This document shows positions 57,068 to 64,000 of a DNA stretch of 64,000 nucleotides, one piece after another. The DNA lies in NCBI GenBank assembly GCA_963930775.1, contig OZ005694.1, positions 6,565,054 through 6,629,053 of the forward strand. Direction: 5' to 3'. Each line of letters starts with the position of its first letter. Position 1 is the first letter of the stretch. The position numbers and the translations under genes were made by a program. Below the pieces are notes generated by a model that did not search any database, had not been told where the DNA came from, and saw only the letters and a list, made by a program, of their open reading frames with translations. The stretch is from Cliona cf. orientalis. Taxonomy: Eukaryota > Porifera > Demospongiae > Clionaida > Clionaidae.

Positions 57068-57573
57068 TAGCCTCGTACCCAGGCTCTAGGGGGAGGGAAA
57101 AGGAGAGCCTGGTATCAGTTGCGTGCGCATGCGCTTAATTAAAGCCACGTGACTAAAACAAAAGTTACGTAATCAACAATTGAAGAGCGCTGTATCTCGA
57201 CAGCGAAGCTATTTTATTCAATGGCGTTGTCCAGAGTAGTTTTACGAATTCAAGCAAGCCTCATTGGGCATCTGTCTATCAAGATCAATGCTTACCTCCT
57301 ACTCCTTCGAGCAGTGAAAAACATCCAATGAGGCCAAGAACGCTCAGTAAGCCATTGTAGCACAAACACAGCCCACTCGTTGCCTGAAATACCTTCGTTG
57401 TTAGGTCCTTCTGGTAGTTCTGCTGAACCCTTGCCTGGGTTAAAGGTCAAGTACACGGATAGTATACGGAAAATATCCGATTTTCCCCAGAATCTGGGGA
57501 AATTAAGCGCATGCGCACGCAACTGATACCAGGCTCTCCTTTCCCCTCCCCCTAGAGCCTGGGTACGAGGCTA
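57068..57573. mobile_element. MULE-type MITE with 9-bp target duplication
   Basis: Tips TAGCCTCGTACCCAGGCTCT and complement; arms match for over 70 bp, including CAGTTGCGTGCGCATGCGC. TACAAAGCC flanks both sides (57059-57067 and 57574-57582). No transposase. A relative of 22361-22459 and of the lone arm at 21250. Confidence 0.85.
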
Positions 57574-57598
57574 TACAAAGCCACTATGATCTAAACAC

Positions 57599-57753
57599 GT
57601 GCACTGATGTCACAGTGTTTAGTCGGTTTCTATGTATTTATAGAAGACCTCAGGGCTCTCATATATAGAACCCTCGCTTTGCTTGGGATTCTAGAGTTCT
57701 TCGGTCTTCTAAATCACATAGAAACCTCCTAAACCTAAACATGCAGTGTCTAA
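57599..57753. repeat. Hairpin-forming inverted repeat
   Basis: GGTTTCTATGTATTTATAGA faces an almost perfect inverse ending at about 57726, and weaker pairing (GTTTAG/CTAAAC, CACTG/CAGTG) extends outward. An inner stem pairs GAACCC with GGGATTC. It could be a small MITE; no target duplication identified. Confidence 0.5.
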
Positions 57754-58171
57754 CTCATATTATAGCTAATATAGTATGCTATAGAATTTGCCCTAGGCTT
57801 TAGCAAGAGCTAGTAGCTACCAATTATAGAGTAAGAGTACAAATACAGCTGTAATCCGTACTCTTGCCTATGGGAGTAATTAATGTATTGGGACTGTAAT
57901 CACTATACTATTAATATTAAAGCAGATTGTTAAATGTCACCACATGGAGATTTACACTTGGTCCATAATGATTGATTGAAGAGAAGTTGCAATATCACCA
58001 CATGGAGATTTAAATTTTGTCCATTAATTGAAGAGAAGTTGCAATATCAATTGATGAGCTAACATCGCTAGATCTATTATTATAATCGCGTCTCTTTTTC
58101 CGCGTGCATAATTAGTAATAATTATTGCGATCATAACGTTAAATATTGCGATCGCGCCATTGTGGCATGCT
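57754..58171. other. Non-coding stretch
   Basis: A block with ATGGAGATTTA and TTGAAGAGAAGTTGCAATAT occurs twice in tandem near 57945-58050. No gene seen. Confidence 0.4.
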
Positions 58172-59238
58172 ACAAACGTCATTACGACGTTAACGTTTTA
58201 CCCCCCTCCCCCCCTCTCTTAACGTCACAGCATTTCAACATAGATTCAATACTGAAACTCTGATTCTGCTCCATTTAGCCTAAACATTCGGTATTCACTT
58301 GTATTCTACAGTGCTAGCTATGTCTTCATGGATTCATTGCATACCTGTGCTTCTTATCAGTTTCTTGCTTGCCTGTAGCTACGTGCACACATTTAGCTAC
58401 TTAGTGCTTGATACAGCTGTCACAAATTTACGGTGGCCGAGAAGGACACTGCCGCGGCGGCCAAAGCCGCTGTGGGCCGCCCAAAAGCCGCCGTTGGCCG
58501 CTAAAGGGCCGCCCATCGGCTGCGGCTGGCCGCCGCGGCTCGGCCGCGCCCGCCAATCTGTTTGAAAATCGATTCCCTAGCTTACAACGGGTTAATTAGA
58601 CTATTATCCCGCACGCATGCGCAAGCGGTTAGTTTGTCAGTCAGTCTTTGTACTAACTTACCAGCCCACGCCCACTGCAGCGTTTAAGCGCACGCTTTCG
58701 ATCTCTGCTAAGCACGAAAACGATCACCACTGATAAAGAAAGGGCGGTATAGGTCACATAAACCTTTCTCTCTCGATTATCCCCACCCCATGGCCAGCGT
58801 TTAGTTATTAATAATTATTTTTCTGACAAACACGCGGAGGGCTGAATTCCCGAGTAAACGCAATGATCTAGACCACACCTAACGTTGTCCAGTTAACCAT
58901 TCGTAAATGAATATCGATTTTAAAGTTTTTGGCGGGCGCGGCTGAGCCGCGGCGGCCAGCCGCAGCCGATGGGCGGCCCTTTGGCGGCCAACGGCGGCTT
59001 TCGGGCGGCCTCAACGCGGCTTGGGCCGCCGCGGCAGTGTCCTTCTCGGCCACCGTACAAATTTGACACTGCTGGAGGTGTGTCTATACTTGTTCAACCA
59101 TATTAAAGAATGCATAATTACAACTAAAGCAAAAATCTGCTAACAATGCAGTTGTAAAACATCATGGACCAAGACCCCCTCCCCCCTAATGTCATAATGA
59201 CGTTAATTTTTCCACAAGGACTTTGGACAAGCCCCCTA
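58172..59238. mobile_element. GGGGGCTTGTCC-type element, left tip lost, split by a GC-rich element
   Basis: Matches 62384-62818 on both sides of the insertion at 58430-59056. The right tip CTTTGGACAAGCCCCCT is intact; the left outer arm is missing. Confidence 0.7.
58430..59056. mobile_element. Element with very GC-rich ~130-bp inverted ends, 8-bp target duplication
   Basis: Arms start ACGGTGGCCGAGAAGGACAC and run through repeated GCCGC/GCGGC motifs before a sharp change to AT-rich sequence with ATCGATT. ACAAATTT flanks both sides (58422-58429 and 59057-59064). The sibling element at 62.6 kb gives the empty site. The centre holds a fragment of the GCGC-ended repeat (about 58605-58780). Frames of 61-88 residues in the arms are compositional. 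Confidence 0.8.
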
Positions 59239-59641
59239 ACCCAACCATTCTCTCTTTTCTCCTGTTCACCAGACTAAGCCATACAATATTACAATATTAT
59301 TAAGTAAAACTGTCATGATAATAATTATTATTATTATAGTATTTAATTGGCGATCTCCATAATCATTATTAAAATTTAATGTGCTTTCTGTGCGGCATGC
59401 TAAAATGTTGTAGCTATCCTGTAAATTCTTGCTCAATAGCTTCTTTCATAGGTACTTCAATTATAATTTTCCATCCCTGATCAACTTTCCAGATGCATTT
59501 GAAATGAGCCTAGTACCACCTAATGAATGCCCGAAGCAACTACTCTCTACAGAAGAATCAGTGTACGATCACCCTTGATACAACTGCAAGTAAATCTACT
59601 GGATGTGTTGGTGTACATGTGTCAGCAAGTATATAATAATA
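59239..59641. other. Non-coding stretch
   Basis: No gene or defined repeat seen. AT-rich, with ATTATTATT near 59320. Confidence 0.35.
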
Positions 59642-59996
59642 CCGTAGAATCCCGCGATTACGCCCCCCCCCCTTTGTGCATGCTAGGATTGGGGAGGGGG
59701 CTTATACGCGGGATCCTTACATTTCCGTGTGACGACCATTACCGACCGTCGAATGCCACGTGGGCGCGCGATCTCTGTACTTTCTCTGGCTGTTTGGTGG
59801 GCAAAACTCGAGAAAAACGACAAAGTAAGGCATAATATGACACAAATAGCTAGTTTGCTAGCTGTAGCTGCTGTTTTTGTTGATTTATGGGCTCCATTTT
59901 ACAGTCAGGGAGGGGGGGCTTATACGCGAGACAAAAGTACCTATGCAGGAACTTGAGCTAAAAATGCAGGGGGGGCGTAATCGCGGGATTCTACGG
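59642..59996. mobile_element. CCGTA-ended MITE, family B
   Basis: Tips CCGTAGAATCCCGCGATTAC and complement; TA on both sides. C- and G-runs follow each tip, as in family A. Confidence 0.8.
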
Positions 59997-60007
59997 TAAT
60001 AATAATA

Positions 60008-60193
60008 CCGTAAATCGCGAATATTTCGATGTTATAATATTTTCGGACAGCATGGCTTGTGCGAAAATTAAACGCACGAAATACATGCGCAATATTAACG
60101 ACAATGCGGTACAGGGACGTTTGTCCGAAAATTATTTAATGCGAAAAATTACCGCATGAAATATTTTAGACACGAAATATTCGCGATTTACGG
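60008..60193. mobile_element. CCGTA-ended MITE, family C
   Basis: Tips CCGTAAATCGCGAATATTTC and complement; TA at 60006-60007 and 60194-60195. It lies only 11 bp from family B. A decayed relative may lie at 45.5-46.1 kb (TACGGTATTAATGCG). Confidence 0.75.
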
Positions 60194-60357
60194 TATGCTG
60201 AAAGAGACAGCAAGTACCGTATGAATCGAAATTGGCTAGAATAATCCCAATCCCAAAGCCTAGTAAGACGTTCTGTCAGAAAAAAGGTCCTGCCCATTAA
60301 TTTTGGTCACTGAAACACTTCCATAAACTCCTGAGATTCTATTGCAATAATGGTAAC

Positions 60358-60682
60358 CATAGGCGTAGGAAGATACTGAAGGTTGGAGGGGCTGAATATC
60401 CAATTGCGCGCGAAGCGCGCGCGAAAAATTTATGGCCACGCCCACTTCATGTTAAACCACGCCCATTTTTGCACGATCGAGGCTGCTATCACGAGTTTCT
60501 CGGTGAAAAAAATCACTGTAAGTCGAGTAGAATAGATTTGGTAGCTATTGAGGCATATTTACTCATAATCAGGCCTGGTAAAATTAATGTTTAAAAATCT
60601 TTATTGTAACAATACTGGGCTGGAGAACAATGGGGGCTCTGCCCCCCTTCCTAAAATATTGGGGGGGCTACAGCCCCCTCAG

Positions 60683-60713
<31 letters not shown>

Positions 60714-60726
60714 TCCTACGCCTATG
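60358..60726. mobile_element. CATAGGCGTAGGAA-ended MITE, 5-bp target duplication
   Basis: Tips CATAGGCGTAGGAA and complement; GTAAC on both sides. It ends in a long C run of about 29 before the right tip. Related in tip and target length to 5243-5574 and 7337-7669. Confidence 0.75.
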
Positions 60727-61559
60727 GTAACAAGAGCCCCAACCTCTACATCACCGTTATTGTCGCTGCTGCCAATCATTATCCCCCCCCCCATTCATAA
60801 ATAAACCCTAGAGACTAACCATTGGCAACCCATCCCCACCCCTGCAGCCCCTCCCATCCATACGGCGTATATTATTGTACATCATTGCATTATATACGCG
60901 TGTGATTGCGTCATAAACACGCGCCAATAATCTAATTAGGATCTCTGTACATAACAATTTCGAATATTAAGGCGTCGCGTTTTATTGGCCACGCCTATTA
61001 ACCGCACCCCTTGTGCTTTCTGCTCATGCGTACAATTGCAACATAAGGTACGTAACAGTCGTGATCGTCAATAAGATAAACGAACGCATAATTACCCGGG
61101 GCCACTCATCTCTGCAGAGATAGTTTTCAAGTGTGCACCGTGCAGACACGCCCCATGCAATGCAATATCTATAATAATTTATTATTATTATATTATATAT
61201 TATTATTATTATACAGCCCCACCCCTCCGAGGTTTAGATACTATTTTGTCCCCAACTGAGTAATTTCGTCTCAAAACTCCACATGCACCCTCAAGGAGTA
61301 CTCTTGTGAGCCTGCCCCTCCTATATAGGCTCGTGAGACTACTCAAGGAAGGAAAAGAGTCTGGTGATCACTGATCATGACATTAAATTTTGAGTGCTTT
61401 AGCATTCTTACTTTTGTGAGACTCAGTGTGGGGCTGGGTACGAGACTACCAACTGAGGGGATACAATATAGGCCTACCATTGTGGTTTTGCGCACGCGTA
61501 GTTAGATCTCAGCATAATGTTTTAAAATTTTACATACACAGTGGGACATAATTATATTA
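60727..61559. other. Non-coding stretch
   Basis: No gene seen. ATT/TTA-rich near 61170-61215. CTCGTGAGACTAC (61329) and GGGTACGAGACTACC (61437) look like eroded arms of a MULE-type MITE. Confidence 0.4.
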
Positions 61560-61587
61560 TAGAAAAATGAGGCTAGCTAGCTACTCA

Positions 61588-63549
61588 TCAAAAATATCCT
61601 TTCAACTTGTCTTTGAGTCTTATTGGAAGTGGTAGTCTATCAACTTCATCACCACTCTTTAGCCAACTTGATAGTCTTTCCAGGCACAGCTCTTCAAGGT
61701 TGATAGCACCATACTCTGTAACTGTGGATGGGTGCAAATTAAGAATTACTAAAAATCATGGCATTGCGTGAGAGGGATACTGTATGGTATGATACTAGCT
61801 CATATTGACCATAATAATGATGATAATCACACCCACTAGATTGAAGTCCAGCACAAATCTTTCAATCAGCTGCTGTACGGAACATGATTGAAACGAAAGT
61901 TTAGCCATGTCGAGTTGGCCTTTAGCCAGCGCTGAAAGGTATTAAACTATGAGGTCTATCTGGGAACACGTAGCCGCTGCCATGCCAAGCACACGATGGT
62001 AGCTATACACTCAGTGGGCACCATCTAGCTGTGATACAGGATGGTATTTATCTTTACCTCACTAGGCAGCAGCGCCAAATGAGAACAGCTCAGGCAGCAG
62101 ACGGAAGTACTGGCCTAAGTGCTCTTCAATTCTTGCAGGGCCATATATTGTAATATTATTAATATCTTGCACTGTCACTCAACAGCATTCTGGATCATGC
62201 AATATTTTAGTACGACTGCTATTTGTCTATGTCCCTTCGTTAGACAATTAATTGGGATATTAATACTTGAGTATTGGCAACACTATGCTTGGTTATGGAT
62301 ACAATTAACGTCCAATAATATTAGAGTGAGAAATGAAAAATAACTTGCAAGGTCGTCTTCAACAAAAATGAAATTTAGGTAAGGGGGCTTATCCAGAGTC
62401 CTTGTGGAAAAATTAACGTTATTACGACGTTAACATTTTATCCCCCTCCCACCCCTCTCTTAACGTCACATCATTTCAGCATAGATTCAACACTGAAACT
62501 CTAATTTTGCTCCATTTAGCCTACACATTCGGTATTCACTTGTATTCATATCTGTGCTTCTTTGACAGTTTCTTGCTTGCCTGTAGCTACGTGTACACTT
62601 TTAGCTACGTAGTGCTTGACATAGTAGTCACTAAAATGCAAATTTTGAAACTGCTGGAGGCATGTCTAGACTTATTCAACCACAAGAATGCATAATCACA
62701 ACTAAAGCTAAAGTCTGCTGACAATGCAGTTATAAAACGTCATGGATCAAGACCGCCTCCACCCCCTAACGTCATAATGACGTTAATTTTTCCACAAGGA
62801 CTTTGGACAAGCCCCCTAAACTAGAATAAACTACTCATAACCATTGGACAAGCCCCTATAAACTACTCGCAACCATAGGTGTGTGTACATACACTAGATG
62901 TGACTACTGTGACACTCACCTGCTTTGGTGATAACTGTAGCAACACAGTGGCCATAATGGTCCACAACGGCATAGACATCAGTGTCTCTGGAGTAGATGT
63001 TCTTTGCTGCTATGCCTTGACTTTCACCATTCACAGTGAACTCCAACACTCCATCTCGGGATAGACGTAATCCAACACAATCTCCCTCACAAAGATCATC
63101 TAAATCAACATAGCCATAGTCGGACCTCTCTCCAGGAGTGACAAGGTTATTGGATAGTCTCTGGCCAGCCCACACACAATGGTATTCAGTGTATTCGGAA
63201 TCTTCAGGGATATCAGAACCAGATTCAATGGGCATACCTTTCTTGCACTGCCTCAGTCCTACTTGTATTGATGCAGTGCCAGCCCATTTTGGTTCAAATG
63301 TCATTATTTTCACCTCAATCTCTGCTAGTCCTTTAAGAGGTTGTGCTCCATATGTTACACCGCCATCATACTTATCTTGAGGGTCCATCCTCTCAGCTCC
63401 TAGTCCATTATTGGTGATTCGAATGTTTTTTCCCGCTGCACTGTGGTAGCCAAATTGAATGTCTTTGTTTGGTGTTGACTCATCTGTATCTGACTCGGAC
63501 AGAGGATCTTGTAGTCTTCTGGTTTGGTCTTCCTCCACTAACATATTCC
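61588..63549 (-). CDS. Death domain-NHR-SOCS family, unit 4 copy, 3' part only
   Basis: Two exons are in the window: NHR at 62920-63549 and SOCS at 61588-61715, joined in the same phase as in unit 1. The SOCS exon keeps the BC-box and LPLP motif but ends early as LKGYF because a small change brings in TGA. The NHR differs from unit 1 in its centre (CKKGMPIESGSDIPEDSEYT region) and is closest there to unit 3. Upstream exons lie beyond the window, so completeness is unknown. Confidence 0.75.
62384..62818. mobile_element. GGGGGCTTGTCC-type element, both tips present
   Basis: Tips GGGGGCTTATCCAGAGTCC and GGGGGCTTGTCCAAAGTCC (complement), continuing through CTTGTGGAAAAATTAACGT. Sits in the NHR-SOCS intron of unit 4. 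Target duplication not clear. Confidence 0.65.
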
Positions 63550-63929
63550 CTGATAGTATAAAAGAAAAGTATGTACATGTATGTAACTTGATGTGTGCCC
63601 ACCCACATGACTCTTATCATCTATTAATTGATTTTGGGAGGATTTATTATGCTCCCCATACAAGCCCCTCTCATTTATGATTTGCATAATAATTACGTCC
63701 CTTCTTTATTAGATAGCCAAGCAATAGCAAGACTGTTATTCGAATGGCTTCTCTCATTTGCTTGTGTGAATCGTATTACTATTACACTGTGCATGCGTGA
63801 CAATACATGACAGTACATGCATGTAGTTGTGGTGGTATGTTACATTCAGGTATGTCTGTTAGTATGTGTGATGTTCGTGCTAGAGAGTAACTGTTGATTG
63901 GCTACACTTGAACCTAGTAATATTAAAAC

Positions 63930-64000
63930 ACTAGAGCTCTGTAGAGCACATAATATACCCTGCACGCACACTGCGTAATTAATAGATTTCCTTTCGGTGT
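63930..64000 (-). repeat. GCGC-ended repeat, start of a copy at the window edge
   Basis: Begins ACACTAGAGCTCTGTAGAGC followed by ACCCTGCACGCAC, the same end as 26786. Cut by the window. Confidence 0.5.

Larger units (their letters stand above)
61560..64000. repeat. Segmental duplication unit 4, cut by window end
   Basis: Contains the SOCS and NHR exons and adjoining intron sequence. From about 63835 it matches unit 3 near 44960 but not unit 1. Confidence 0.75.

Noticed and set aside
58299-59053. Alanine/arginine/proline-rich frames in the GC-rich element
   Set aside because: They lie in the inverted arms (GCCGC motifs) and are mirrored on the other strand; compositional only.

Overview
This looks like an AT-rich invertebrate nuclear genome. 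Genes are split by GT-AG introns and embedded in a dense population of small inverted-repeat DNA transposons. A demosponge is my best guess, because the large helical module in exon B resembles proteins I associate with sponges. That guess rests on memory and is not proven.

The backbone is a tandem array of one minus-strand gene, duplicated with its introns and flanks. Unit 1 (about 308-13237) carries a complete gene of seven coding exons whose phases all close (830 codons with stop). Its order is Death domain, large helical module of unknown function, small beta-rich region, Neuralized homology repeat (NHR), SOCS box. Unit 2 (about 27907-38230) is the same gene disabled by a frameshift and a stop. 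Unit 3 (about 40720-50660) has lost the Death domain but is otherwise open. Unit 4 (from about 61560) shows only the NHR and SOCS exons before the window ends. Decayed Death-domain exons lie between units at 27.8 kb and 40.6 kb. The architecture suggests a Cullin-RING ubiquitin-ligase substrate adaptor wired to a death-fold signal.

Between units 1 and 2 is an apparently intact 4.5 kb transposon (13846-18351). It encodes a 980-residue, 11-exon protein related to vertebrate RAG1 over both the N-terminal zinc-binding region and a RAG1-core-like DDE transposase region. It sits inside a 170 bp MITE, and a second copy of that MITE at 4.2-4.4 kb gives the empty site. A separate single-exon gene at 25581-26423 encodes a secreted or surface protein of unknown family.

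The rest is non-coding. It includes a TTAA-flanked element present twice, MITEs with 9-bp target duplications, and at least eight MITEs with different bodies but the same CCGTA terminus and TA target. There is also an element with extremely GC-rich inverted repeats, a recurrent ~400 bp GCGC-ended repeat, and a 48-bp minisatellite in two opposed arrays (52.2-53.4 kb and 55.35-56.64 kb). I saw no rRNA, convincing tRNA or CRISPR.
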